This document shows, in pieces, positions 21,836 through 34,937 of a stretch of 64,000 bases of DNA. A program made the translations under genes and the position numbers. The notes beneath the pieces were generated by a model. That model made no database searches and had not been told where the DNA came from. It worked only from the letters and a program-made list of their open reading frames with translations. The number at the start of each line of letters is the position of its first letter. Positions within the stretch are counted from its first letter, which is position 1. The stretch comes from Perilla frutescens (taxonomy: Eukaryota > Streptophyta > Magnoliopsida > Lamiales > Lamiaceae), in assembly GCA_026008535.1 (NCBI GenBank), contig BRKX01000001.1:70630317-70694316 (forward strand). Reading direction: 5' to 3'.

Positions 21836-21863
21836 TCTCTCTCTCTCTCTCTCTCTCTCTCTA
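21836..21863 (+). repeat. (CT)n tract in presumed 5' leader of the PMT gene
   Basis: A CT run of roughly 28 bp about 100 bp upstream of the methyltransferase start. A 4-codon uORF (ATG GGC AGG ACC TGA, 21919-21933) lies between it and the start codon. Both would be in the leader if transcription starts at or before the CT run. Confidence 0.55.
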
Positions 21864-21964
21864 CAACACTCACACTCTCACTTTACCCACTGTGTGAAAG
21901 ATCTGTCGATCTGCAAGAATGGGCAGGACCTGAGATACATTGAGGTAGATAAATTGTGGGATTT

Positions 21965-24900
21965 ATGAATATGGCGTTCGATTGGAATGTGGGCCAGATT
22001 ATTACGGTAACGCTTTTAGTGATGATAGCTTCCTTCTACACTGGCACTCTCTTCGGCAACAATTCTTCTTTCCTCTACGCACCATCGCAGCAGTATAACG
22101 TAAAACAGGAACATACCCCCAATGCGTCTAATTCTGGTTAGTGTGTGTGTGTGTGTGTGTTTCCTTTCTTGGATTACTACTACTTTCCCCAATTAAGACT
22201 TCTCCAGCTTTGATTGATTAATTGAACGATTCAAATATGAATTCTTGCTGATTAGGATTAGGAAATTGTGAGCTGACACTTTATTGATTTCTAGAATTCG
22301 AATCTTCTGCAGCAGATGGGTTATTGAGATATTAGCTTGATGGGTTTATTTGTTAGTTCGAGCTTATACTATCTTTTATAGCTAGAGATACTGCTGAAAT
22401 TAGTTCTTCTGATCAGTTGAAGTTTGATTTTGTACTTGATTAGGAGTAAAATAATCTATAGCTTAAAACTAAATGAGTAGTTTTTATGGGTGAAGAATAT
22501 TCTGGCCTTGTTGCTCGTATTTGATATATGATGGAACTGCATTGATTTTGAGCACTTCTTACTTTATATTTTCATGCTCTTCTTTTTTGGTTTTATGATG
22601 AAAGCTTGAATACTCAGTCCCTTTGTGTTATGGAATAAATTAATTGCGTGAAATGAGCAGACTTAGGTGGATTCATGGTACTAGAATTGAGCTGGAAAAA
22701 CTTTAAATTTTGGCAACCAAGTTTGATGATTCAATTGCATTGGTCTCTGATTAAAGCTCTTGCATCTTATGCTTGCAGTTGTATTTAGGAATAGAGTTAA
22801 TCCTACTTATCGGACCATACCATTAAGGATTCCAGAGACAGGGATGAATGTATGCCCGTTGAGATATAATGAATACATTCCATGTCATGACATCTCTTAC
22901 ATCAAAGAGTTACTACCGAAATTAGATCTTTCCAGGAAAGAGGAGCTGGAGAGGCATTGTCCTCCTGTCAATAAACGACTGTTTTGCTTGGTTCCACCAC
23001 CAATTGACTATAAGATACCGATAAGGTGGCCTACAAGTAGGGACTATGTCTGGCGAAGCAATGTAAATCATACACATCTTGCAGAGGTAAAAGGAGGGCA
23101 AAATTGGGTTCACCCAAAGGATAAGCTTTGGTGGTTTCCAGGGGGAGGTACTCATTTCAAGCATGGAGCTACTGAGTACATTCAGAGGTACTTCTGCCTT
23201 TTGCTTTTTATTTATTACTGAAACCTAGATGCATACAGTGAAACTTATGAAATGACCTTCTTGTATTACCATTCATGTAAGATGATGCGAATGGATTATG
23301 TTGCAGCAGATGCTAAGTCTTAGATGTCACGATTTGTCAGTCATCGTCTGGGATAACTAGTAATCATTCAAAATGTAGGGATGTATGTGTGACTACATTG
23401 CATGCCTGTAGGTATTTCAGAATCAAGTCAGGATCATGGGTCAGGCAGCTTTTTTAGATCCATCAGTCTTTATGTGTGTAGCATCAAAGAGGATGATTAC
23501 AATCAGAATGGACAGTCCTGAAGCTTTAAAATAATGCTATTGATTGTTACAGTTCATAGATTAATGCAGGGATCTAGTTGTGATTTTATTCAAGAACTTA
23601 CCTTAAGTTACAAGGTTTCAAGAACTTCTGTTGATTACCTTCTTTGTTGAAACTTTCAACTTGAAACCTACATGGCGATCTTTCCAATTGAAAGTGAACA
23701 TTCAATATTTTAGTACAACAATTGAAACTTTAAACGTTATATTTATTTTCTATTGGCTGAAGAAGGCAGGAATTGATCTGGAAATGGTAATGGAAATACG
23801 GACTAAAATTTAGCTTCTGAAGATCTACCATATAATTCAAGGATATTATCATGATGGTGTAACTCTGATACAACAATCCTTACATATTTTAGGACAATTT
23901 GAAGCTGAATTTGAATATTTTATTATATTATGTGAGTGTATAAAATGCAATTTAATATCCACCTACTTGGTAACGCTTTTGTAAAACATATTGCTCTGAC
24001 TGAAAAGGAAACAAAGTTTTTTGACCTGTGCTATGTTTTTCAGATAGAATAAGTAATTTACTTTAAAAGAGACATTTGAGAAGAGGGGAATGGTGAAATT
24101 AATATTCAACAGGAAGATTTATTTGAAGAGTTGGTTGCTTTAGATTATTTTGCATCCGCAGAGAACTGTTTCACGTGTACATTGTTTATTCCGATACTGC
24201 TTAAGTTGCTGCGACTGTGTCATGGATTTGCTTCATAGAAAAATAGCAAATTAAATTCAGGGAAGGAAAGATCTCTGCACAAGTTACTGTCTGCAGAAAC
24301 TAATGTGTAAAAGATGGTGTTGTGACCCCAAAAGCAAAAAACAATACTGGAGAGGTTTTGCTTAATTCACATCTCTTAGAACCTGCCGTCCTTATTCCCG
24401 TAATCAGGAGCTCTTGTTAAAGCAGTGATAATTTTTCTTTTGCATTTCCCAGGTAATATTGTAATTGACTTTGGTTTCTGTAGGTTAGGAAATATGACAA
24501 CTAACGAGGCCGGTGACCTCCAGTCTGCTGGGGTATTCCAAGTTCTAGATGTTGGTTGTGGAGTAGCAAGCTTCTCAGCCTACCTCCTTCCCCTAAATAT
24601 CCAAACTATGTCCTTTGCTCCCAAAGACGGGCATGAGAATCAAATTCAATTTGCTTTAGAAAGAGGAATTGGTGCCATGATTTCAGCAATATCCACGAAG
24701 CAGCTACCATATCCCAGCAACTCATTTGAGATGGTTCATTGTTCCAGATGTCGTGTTGACTGGCATGAGAATGGTTCGTTTTTTCTGTGAGAACCAGCAT
24801 AATTTACATTCTAGATATTATCACTTTAATCCATCTCTGTTGTATTCATCTTTCATCTTTCTGTCAGAATGTGTTAAGCCATTAATGAAACAGGCTGTCA

Positions 24901-26624
24901 TTAATTTGTTTTCCTCTGTTACTTCATTCACATGATTCATTTTTTACATTTTGGATGCAGATGGCATTCTAATAAAAGAAGTGGATCGCCTATTGCGTTC
25001 AAATGGATACTTTGTCTACTCAGCTCCTCCTGCATACAGAAAAGACAAAGATTTTCCATTGATTTGGGATAAATTGATGAATCTGACTTCTGCAATGTGC
25101 TGGAAACTCATTGCCCGACAAGTGCAGACAGCGATCTGGATTAAACCAGAAAATAATTCATGTCTCCATCAAAATGCACAGCAGAATCTTATCAGCATAT
25201 GTGATCCCACAGACAATATGAAACAATCATTCCAAACACCATTGAGGAACTGTGTAGAAGAACGCCGCTCCCAGAAACTCCCTCCAAAGCCACAACGTCT
25301 CTCAGAGTATTCCAGGACGCTCGATAAGTTAGGTATTTATTTGGAAATTATATATATATATATATTCATAATCTAAGTATTTAGACGAGGTTTATTCGTC
25401 TGTTTTCTAATATATCACGTGGTCACTTCTCTTAGTATCTGGAAAATATACTTCTCTAATGGTATGCGTGTAAAATGTGTAAGGAATAGGAGATTTTGTG
25501 TTCCATGGTTATTCTTTTTTTTTTGCAGAACATACATGGCTAATAGACATTGTTAAATTTGATTAACTGTGCAAAAGTTTATAGTTTGTGCCTAAACTTT
25601 TAATCAGTAGAGCACATAGATGGGGAAGCCAGTCATTATACCTAGTTTTGCATAATTTTCAAAGATTATGATATTTTATGTGAGCTGAGCTGTATTCATG
25701 TTATGTAATACAACAGAATATATCATTTGTAATGTGGCAATTGGAGTTTTGCTTTAGACCTATTTTACTTTGATCTTTAATTCTTGAGTTTGTGCGTTTG
25801 TGCCTGTGTTTGTCTTTGAAGACTTGGTATTGAAAACACGGGAATATGATTGTACGCCACTGTCAGGCCAACTGACACATTTGTTACATGGATTGCATTT
25901 TGGCTCAGGTATCAACCGAGACAAATTTTTATCTGATACAATCTACTGGCAAGATCAAGTTCGTCATTACTGGAGATTGATGGATGTCGAAGAGAAAGAA
26001 ATACGGAATGTCATGGATACAAATGCTTTCCTTGGTGGGTTTTCAGTTGGATTGAGCACATGGCCTGTATGGGTCATGAATATAGTTCCTGTTAGCACGA
26101 ACAATACATTATCTGCCATATATGACAGGGGGTTGATAGGCACTTTCCATGACTGGTAAGCTGTTTAATTATGCCTTACATATGATTATTGATGAATGTG
26201 ATACCAATATATGTTATCATAAACACAGGTGTCAGCCATTCTCAACATATCCACGAACATACGATCTTCTGCATGCCAACCGTCTGTTCTCTAACTATAG
26301 AAATCGTGAAGAAGGTTGTTTGCTCGAGGATATCATGCTGGAAATGGACCGTATGTTACGACCACAGGTGAGAATCTTCTAAAAGTCTCACTTTGATTGT
26401 TCACGTTAAGAGGAGATTTACCTTTACTCCACACAACTTGATCTTGGTACATTCATTTCCAGGGGTTCATTATTGTGAGAGGTGAGGATGATACTGTTAT
26501 ATCGAAGATCGTGGATCTTGCTCCGAAGTTTCTTTGGGAGACTCGTCTGCATTTTCTTGAAGACGACCGGAAAAGAATGGAGCCGGTCTTATTTTGCCGG
26601 AAAAAGTTCTGGGCAATCCTCTAA
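21965..26624 (+). CDS. PMT6: Golgi-type putative methyltransferase (PMT6/PMT7 type), seven exons
   Basis: Exons by GT-AG sites and protein continuity: 21965-22136, 22779-23187, 24484-24773, 24961-25332, 25909-26155, 26229-26367, 26463-26624; 1791 nt, 596 residues. It starts MNMAFDW (a second Met is two codons on). Residues about 10-30 form one membrane segment (IITVTLLVMIASFYTG), giving a type II Golgi anchor. The luminal part shows the family landmarks: CP...YIPCHD, WWFPGGGTHFKHGATEYI, the SAM-binding DVGCGVASFSAYL (216-228), LPYPSNSFEMVHCSRC, then in the second half NVMDTNAFLGGF (near 449), VWVMNIVP, YDRGLIGTFHDWC and FSTYPRTYDLLHA. QUA2 and relatives are thought to methylate pectin (homogalacturonan) in the Golgi; the substrate of this clade is not settled. 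All motifs are intact with no stop or frameshift. PMT6 and PMT7 are equally likely counterparts. Confidence 0.92.
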
Positions 26625-29600
26625 GTATGAGAAACATACTTCTGCTTACGCATTCCACTGTTCGTGAAAAGTATCAAATATGCGTTGCATCACGAGTGAT
26701 GGAAGTTCTTCTCCTCGATCCTCAATCGAGAAACCATCTCGTCCAACAATGCGGTAGAAACACAAGATGTGAGTATGCTTGATTGCTTATATGTGAAAAA
26801 CTTGTATATTTTAGAACGCAGCTTTCTTCTTACAGACTTTATCTCGTAGACTTGTTGCTTGCTGCTCTATTAATAGAAATAGGTGTATATTTTGTTCCCC
26901 TGTAACGCCGGTATTTAACCATGGAAATCATTTTTTTAAAGCTGAGCCAGTCATGTTTCAGAAACAGAATGTTATGCATTTGAATGCTCTCAGTCTCTCT
27001 CTCTCTCTCTCCCCAGAAAATTTATTTTGCTGTTTAAAACACACAGAGAGAAGATGAAAACGGCACGTGTGGCATAAGCAGTGGAAGATTCAGCACAATG
27101 TACTGCAATTTTGCAGCAGTCATAGGCTCATAGTAAATTATAGGTAAATTTGTAGAAAAAGTGATATTTGAGTAGGGAACAAAAATAACTTCGCTTATGT
27201 ATTTTTTGATCCACATGTTGCCTACAATATACTCCCACATGTAGACAAAATGTACTATTTTTATGTTTATGTACTTGAATCTCACTTTACTTTTTATATA
27301 TTTATTTACCTATAATTTTAGGATGAGTAGCATCAAATCTTCCCACCTCCTAGTGTCCCACATTTGAAGATGATTTGACAATTGACATGACCACCCCCAC
27401 GCTTGTCGGGGCTTTGGGTCCGACAGACCACAAAATAACAGGGGCATTTTTGGCATTTAATATTGAAATCCCATGTAAATATTTTTAAATTTTTTATCTC
27501 ATAAATTCAGAAAGATAGCAGTCTTGTCCGCCAATCTAATAGTTTGATGGCTCAGTCAAAGATTCTAACATGATGAATGAAAAAAGTATGGAATAAGTAA
27601 ATGAAGCACATTTAACACAACCAACAAAGCAAGGATGTCCAAACGGTAACTTTGTTTGAAGCTAAGTAATGGCGTACGCCGCGCAATGCTAACTAAGTGA
27701 TGCAATGAAACACGAGATGAAATATTATGAATGAGTAGTTGAAAGTGAAAGTAGGCCGACCGCGGCCGGAGAAATCGGGGCTCTCCTTTTCATTCAATCA
27801 AAAGTGCATGTATGTATCACAAAAGTCTTTAATCTTTATCATGTCATATTGATGAAAATGAAGCATCAAGAAGAAGATGATGAGTTTGTGGGCAAAGAGG
27901 TACTGGCCTACAACTCCATTAAAAGCCCACGAGAAAAGACCAAATATACATACAATAACTCATTAAATCCATTGGGCCCATTAATACCCTTTTTTTTCTT
28001 GCAGACAACCTTTTCAACTGTATATCAGTCAGATTTTATTCAGAAAAACAGGTCAAAGAAAGACTGATCAATGCAAAGAAAAGAGAGAGAGAGGGAGAGA
28101 GAAAGAGATGTAACGAATAAATTCTTTTAGATAGAATTGGATGCACATTATTAGAACCTTATGGGTAATAAAGTGTTGGTGAAATTTGAACGGATGCTAT
28201 GTAACGAGCTCGACTTATAAAGTCTCAAGCACCCGTTAGAAGCATTCGTGATCGTGCCCCCCGTATATAGGAATAGGATTCGATCAGATTGACATCAACA
28301 TCACTAGTTTTCTTTTAATTAACCCTACCATCATTCGATCAAAAATTCAAATGAAAAATGAAGAATTTTTTGACGATAAAAACAAGATTAATTATTTTCA
28401 GGAAATAGGACATGAAAATCAGTGCCTTTTCAGCTTTCACCAAACAACTTTATTTTTAATTACAGAAACGAACTGATATATACATGAAACGACAGTGCAA
28501 AATGGCATTAACGATGAGGAGGGGAGGGGGGGGGGGACTGTTGATGGGATTGAGAGGGATAATGGGTTTCCGACACGTGTCCAGTTGATATAGGGTGTAG
28601 ATTAGGGGAGGGGACTGATCGTACGGCTGAAAGCAGTTGTGTCTGTAGATCCCTTTTTTATTTTGAGACTGAGCTGACAAGGAGAGGTCAAGATCATAAG
28701 TCTTGTCAAATCCAATGAGTAGCAACAAATTGTCTACCTTATTATTTTCAAACGGAAAATTATGTTATTGTTCGACTATCTATGATCTATATATTGAAGA
28801 AATTCATTGCGTGTGTGTATTTTTTTGGAATCAAGAATTCTTTAGTATACGAGTACGAGTATATAGAATAGACTGTATAGATATTTGGAAGTAGGATTCA
28901 TAATTATATATAATACCTAAATTATGAATATCCACTAGTAATAATCTATATATATATAGATTATATAATAATCTATATATATATATATATATATATATAG
29001 GTATTATACAATCCAAATGTATCATAAAATAAGTTCAAATTTTGGTAGCCAAGACAATTAATTGGTTGATGTAGCTTTGAGATGATAGTGTAAAGCTAGC
29101 GTATCCAAATTCAAGGTTAGAGTCTTGTATTTAGTCTTTGGAGTAATTAATAAACATTTAACATTCATTAAACTAGCTAGTTTCGCATTTCAATATATAT
29201 CTAAGTAAATTGAGGTTGAAATATTGTCGCTCGGTTTAGGGCTATTGAGATATTCGGTTCGAACTCATTCGAGTTATAATTTTTTTAAATCCTAATCATC
29301 GACCTTCGATTTTTGAACTAATCCATCGGGACAATAAGCTTACATATTTTTTATTCAAATTAATACTAAATATAACACAGTTTACTGAGAATTGCCAATT
29401 TAGCTATTAATTCATGAACTTAAAGATGAAAACTATCAAATTCAGAACACGAAAGAGGAAAACTATCCATCTAAGACATAAAAAAATAATCTATTTCTAT
29501 TTCATTTTTTTAATTGTTTTAAGCAAATTATTTATTAAAGATTAATTAACTTATCTTTCGGGTTTTGAATTGATAAAACTCATTGATTAAATTATTAAAG

Positions 29601-30931
29601 TATAAACAATTATATAGTAAGGCCATAAATTAATTAAACTATGACAAAGATGACATTACTTTCAATATTTTAACTAGCCAAATAACAATATAATTTCGGG
29701 TCAAACCACTTAATTTTGAGTTAGCGCCCATCGAGCTGTCAGGGAATTCCGATCAGACCATTTTGGGCTAGAATTTTTCAATCATGAATTAACAATAGTA
29801 AGGCGAACGGATGCCTGGCAGCTAACTTTAAAAATATTTATAGCTATCATAATCTTGTTTAGGTGTACCACGTGATGCAAATAATTAATTAGTGATATTA
29901 CTCACTTATATATGTAGTAGGTGAGTAATTTTGAGTTCAGATTGAAAATAAAATAAAATAAGGAAGAACATATATATATATATATCTTTTAATTAGACCT
30001 AGATAAAAAAATATTATTTTAACTTTCAGTAGTTCTATAATTTTATCTGATCTTGCAATTAGTCTACTACTATCTTTTGTTGATTACGGCCGGTGAAACA
30101 AGATATAATGATTTGTTGATGGACCTTATATTAATTAGTGGATCAGATTGTTTCCTTTTATAAATAGTGCTGAAACATGAGCTCAACAGTTGAAAAAATA
30201 TCAACTTCACATAAAAAATTCTTGATTTCAGTTAAAAAAATTTGCATGTTCTGTTTCTTTGCTCTTTATTACAACTGAAAAAGATCGAATTGCAGATCAT
30301 GCAAGAACTCAGAAATATTCTTGTTCGGTGGTCAGAATCTGACAAAATGTTGTTGGATTATTTTATTTTATTATTTTGAGGAAAAATGTAGTTATGGATT
30401 TGCCCTTAAGGAGGTGAGCATATGACCACACGAGTTCGAATCTCACACATTCTAAGTTGAGTTCGTCACGCATAGATCAGCGAATGCAAACACCACGGGT
30501 AACAGTTGCGGATTTCTACTCGTCACGAAAAAAATAAAATAAAAAAGAAGGTAACTAGATTTATTTATGAATGGCTGCTAAAAAAGACAGATCATCAACT
30601 AGGGTTTTTGATAGGGTGCTGCTTTTTTAGCTGCCATGTATAATCAGAAGAATCCTTTATTAACAAGACTTGCAAAGATTTAGCTATATAGTTATTGTAA
30701 TGTCATTCCTATAAAGTTCATACAGTAATTTTATACAGTATCTCAAACTTTGAATGGGACCTATTTGTGATTTCTCTTTCTTTTGGGACTCTTTTATGTT
30801 ATTTTTTATTTATTTATCCGCGTTCCTTTTTTTTTTTTGCTTTAAGCTGCTTTTAATATAATCTTATCTGTAAGTCTAGACTACGCGCATGCAACCAAAC
30901 GTGTTTCAAGCTTCATTAGTTAGTAAAACAG

Positions 30932-30979
<48 letters not shown>

Positions 30980-31175
30980 GTTGGGGAAAGGATGAGCGGT
31001 ACGGTGTCAAACCGAGACGTCTCCATTTTACATGAGTCTTCATTATTTGTATATTTCGGAGGGAGCATGACTGAAATATACTTTGGAGCATTATGCTTTT
31101 TTTTGGACAAAAAATATTAAACATGACTGAAATTTATTTAAAACATTCATAATTGGGTGCATTTCTTGTCAAATA
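26625..31175. other. Gene-free region downstream of PMT
   Basis: No gene recognised. A G-rich run lies at 28515-28535, and a G-box CACGTG at 28574-28579 sits in a slightly GC-richer island (28500-28720). An (AT)n palindrome lies near 28945-29000 and an (AT)n run at 30933-30970. A segment near 30405-30530 contains GAGTTCGAATCTC, which resembles the tRNA-derived B box of a SINE, but I could not find a convincing A box or target duplication. Confidence 0.5.
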
Positions 31176-31437
31176 TTCTCTCCGTTTCATAATGTTTGTT
31201 GTTTTAGGATTTTAATCTAGAATTAACAATTGATTTTTTAAACTAATATACCCCTTCTTCCTATATCAAATAAAATCTTATTCCCTTATATTTTCCTAAA
31301 AAATTAGTAAATTTTTTTTCTCTATATATATTTATAGGGTTAAGATTAGGAAAAAGGTGGTAAAAATATCTAAAACAACAAATATTTTGACACAAAAATA
31401 AAACTCTAAAATAACAAACATTATGAAACGGAGGGAG
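31176..31437. mobile_element. Stowaway-type MITE, copy 2
   Basis: A 262-bp element. Its left end TTCTCTCCGTTTCATAATG and the minus-strand reading of its right end CTCCCTCCGTTTCATAATG form a terminal inverted repeat, flanked by TA on both sides (31174-31175, 31438-31439). It is the least diverged of the three Stowaway copies. The central part shares CTAGAATTAACAATTGATTT-like sequence with the copy at 3335-3608. Confidence 0.85.
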
Positions 31438-31439
31438 TA

Positions 31440-32573
31440 CAATCTTTGGTGCATTATACCTTTATTTTTTGTCGTTTTGAGAAAAGTAGCTTGCAATATT
31501 ATACTTTTGCACACTAAAACTACATAAAATAAACTTAATATTAGATAAACTAATTAACATTGAGTATGTTTGTTTTAAATTTGCGATAAGCTCAGTTAGC
31601 TTTTTTCCAACTTCTAATTGCTTCAGAATATTTGTTTTAAAAATATATTTTATTGATTGTCGGGTGTAATTAACTTGAGTAATTAATAATTTGCATTCTA
31701 TTGTATTAAGTCAACCAATTGTTTTCTAAATTAATCATGCCTATTATTGTATTACTTTTCAAACTTTAATAAAGCGTAATAAGAGAGATTAAAAGAATAT
31801 TAAAAAATACTGAACAATTTATTAATTGAATATAAAATATATCTTATATTTGACTTTAAATAATAGAAAAGATATTACTACTTTTCATATGAACATATTC
31901 TACATGGAATGTTTTATAATGTAAGAAACGTAAACGATAAAAAAAAGTATGTACAAGATATACCGAAAAAGGTAAAAAAAAGATTAGAAGCAAAACACTT
32001 AAAATATTAATCTTTACATATTTGGAAAACTAAGCAATAATTATGTTATACACAAGTAAAAATATCCCACTTTTAGTAGGCTAGCTGTTTAATCTAACAA
32101 TATAATCATGCTTGATAAAATCATAATCACCCTTTAGCTAAAGCCACTAATAATAAAATATAAAAAAAGATCCACCCATAAAAGCTCAAGAAAATAACAT
32201 ATCGTACTTAATTAATTTAAAATTATGAATAATTGATGCCCTCTTTGAAATGTTGCTATATCATAGGACACAAGAATAAAATAATGGACGAATTTTACAA
32301 CTTTTTCCCCAATTTGGAAACCTTTGGGAGCAACAAGTTTGAACACCATGAAATTAATATAATCTTTTAGATGACAGCACCAAAATTCTATCCCAATTTC
32401 TAAATATAAATGAAGTTGTCTCTTAATTGGGGTCCATAATTTCTTTAATTGTCGATTGATTAAAGAATTAAGGGAAATTATTGTAATGATTAAGTGAATT
32501 TCACCTTGAATGCAACTATTACAAGCTAGGGATCCTCTTTAATTCCAGTATATATATGATTAATTTTAATATA
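31440..32573. other. Gene-free AT-rich stretch
   Basis: No open frame, RNA gene or repeat boundary that I can support. Confidence 0.5.
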
Positions 32574-32581
32574 TATTGATA

Positions 32582-33558
32582 CAGGGTTGGCTGGAATGTA
32601 TCATGAATGAGGCGGCCGCCTCAGGCCCCCAAAAAATGAAGGCCTCGAAAATTTCTTATGTATATATATATATATATATATATTGTACGCAAATTATAAA
32701 TAAAATTAGTGTTTAACTCAGTGGTAGAGTTTTTGAGGAGTTTCCTAGTTAATTAGCCCGAATTCGATTCCTCCTGCTCTCTTTTCAACATTTTTTAATG
32801 TTTTTTTTTTACTGAAATCTTCCACCATATATTTACAATTTAAGGAATACGAAATTATTTTTGATTTTTTATTTGATCTAAGCATGTTAAAAACTTTAGA
32901 AGACGATGAACTAAAAACTTGAGAATTATCTAACATTTGAATAATTTTTTTTACTGAAACCTTCCACCATAAATATTTACAATTTATGGAATATGAAATT
33001 ATTTTTGGTTTTTTATTTGATCTATGCATGTTAAGAACTTTAGAAGATGATGAACTAAAACATTTATATATTAAACTTGAGAATTATCTAACATATGAAG
33101 AACATTTAGATATTGACGGACTTGATTTATTTTCTGAGCTAGAAGTTTTAAGAGAAACTATGGACATAAAAATAAATAAACCAATTAAAATATTAAATTA
33201 TATAAAAAAATTAGATTCTTTCCCTAATGCATGTATTGCTTATAGAATATTATTAACTATATATATCAATAACAATTGCTTCTGCTGAAAAAATAATTTC
33301 AAAGTTAAAATTAATAAAATTTTATTTAAGATCGACTATGTTACAAGACAGATTGAATGGGTTAAATATATTATCTATGGAGAGTAATTTATTAAAACAT
33401 CTTGATTATAAAACTTTAATAAATAATTTTGCGGCTCAAAACGCAAGAAAGATTAAATAAATTTTGTGCTAGTATATCATGTGCATATATACGCTTTTGT
33501 GCTTTTAAATTTCTTGAAGACTTCGTCTCAGGCCCCCAAACTTCTTAGTACGGCCCTG
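32582..33558 (+). mobile_element. 977-bp hAT transposon relic
   Basis: Starts CAGGGTTGGC and ends, read on the minus strand, CAGGGCCGTAC. TATTGATA flanks both ends (32574-32581 and 33559-33566), a perfect 8-bp target duplication. It has GCCTCAGGCCCCCAAA near both ends in opposite contexts. It carries the hAT dimerisation domain (32986-33460) and a tRNA-like segment (32709-32775). Sister of the element at 16789-21086. Confidence 0.88.
32986..33460 (+). pseudogene. hAT transposase C-terminal domain, frameshifted
   Basis: The first frame (32986-33288) encodes a segment resembling the sister element (FGFLFDLCMLRTLEDD, then FPNACIAYRILLTI). Near 33258-33270 the frame shifts, and TIASAEKIISKLKLIKFYLR plus QDRLNGLNILSMES continue in another frame to a stop at about 33460. 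This is the hAT dimerisation region, missing the zinc finger and catalytic core and broken by a frameshift. An earlier partial duplicate of part of this coding region lies at about 32810-32935 (the same TTTACAATTTA...GAATA words recur). Confidence 0.8.
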
Positions 33559-33566
33559 TATTGATA

Positions 33567-34473
33567 TGATTAAATAATAATTTATTTATTTATGTGAAAT
33601 AAATTAATCTACTTTGCTCATGGTGTTTGTATGTATACTACTTACTATATATACTATATTAGTATATTATATTTCTCTCTTTTACGATCATATAATGCAG
33701 TGACTACATTGTAGTCTTTATAATGTTCATCAATTAAATCAAAACTATAAAATAGACGATCGCAGTTTGATTAATTACTTTCTTCTCAGTTCCTCTATAT
33801 ATGTTTATTGATTAGTATACATGAATCACGTAACCAATTATATGGAAATAAAATAACCAAAATCCATTTCTGTCTCCCTTTCTTCTTCTATTTTATTCAA
33901 TATTAGATTAATTAGATCCTACCGGAAGCACGATATTGTCAAACTGAATTAAATAAAAATAAATAAATAAATAATATACAATAATAGTTATGATCAATTA
34001 AGAATAAGCAGCAAATTTAATTAAATTATAAATTGATCTAGACACACTAGAATAATTTCACATTAAGTTTAGCGCGCGCACATGGAAAAAATATAATGCA
34101 CCATAAGATGACATTTGACAATACATGCACAAAAAGATAATATTCGACAAAAAGATTTAATAAAATATCATTTTGGTTGTCAAAAAAAAATTAAAAAAAA
34201 ATATTCGAAAAAACATTAAACGAATTAATAAATCAGAAATCGTCAATATGCAACATGCATGTATTTTAATTTTCTTTGGGTTAATATCAAAACATATCCT
34301 GAACTATTAATGAACTTTCAATTATATCCCAACGTTTTCATTAGTTTTCAATTATATCCCCCAATCCAATTTCCGGCAGATGTGGCTAATTGCCGGAAGA
34401 AGAAGAAACTTTTCGAATTATGGTATTTTTTTCATTTTCTTAATCACTCAAATTAAAGACGACAACTTTGTGA
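33567..34473. other. Gene-free AT-rich stretch
   Basis: No gene. A 65-codon frame near 34259 starts in repetitive sequence (two copies of CAATTATATCCC 28 bp apart) and matches nothing I know. Confidence 0.5.
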
Positions 34474-34481
34474 ATTGAGAT

Positions 34482-34937
34482 TAGGGGTGTAGTCGAGCCC
34501 AGTTGAGTCGAGTAATAGTCATATCAAGCTCGAGCTTGATAAGAAAAACTCGAAGCTCGACTCGAGCTCAGTCGAGCTTTGATTTTTTGAGCTAGAGCTC
34601 AACTCAATAGCAAACTCAACAGGCTCGAGCTCGACTAGACTCGATTATGTATAAATATTAAATAAAAATAAATATATATTTAATTTTAAATAAATATAAT
34701 TTAATTATTAATGATATATACATAAATAATTAAATTATTAAGGGTAATTTTATAATTTCTTTAAAGCTCAATAAGGCTTGTGAGCCTATCAGACTCACTA
34801 TTATGGAGCTCGAGCTCGATAACTATTTGAGTAGCTCGAACTCGAGCTCGACTCGACAGACCTCGAGTTGATTTCGAGCTTTCATCAAGTCGATCCAAGT
34901 AGCTCACGAGTAAGCTCGACTCACATACACTCCCCTA
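34482..34937. mobile_element. hAT-like MITE rich in GAGCTCGAGC words
   Basis: A 456-bp element with ends TAGGGGTGTAG and, from the minus strand, TAGGGGAGTGT, flanked by ATTGAGAT on both sides (34474-34481 and 34938-34945), a perfect 8-bp target duplication. Both arms are full of CTCGAGCTCGA-type palindromic words; the centre is AT-rich. It has no coding potential. Confidence 0.8.

Noticed and set aside
25800..25908. Upstream extension of PMT exon 5
   Set aside because: The splice acceptor at 25907-25908 joins in phase to the conserved DKLG|INRDKF region; the extension has no homology.
30405..30530. Possible tRNA gene or SINE (GAGTTCGAATCTC)
   Set aside because: No acceptor-stem pairing, no clear A box and no flanking duplication found by eye.
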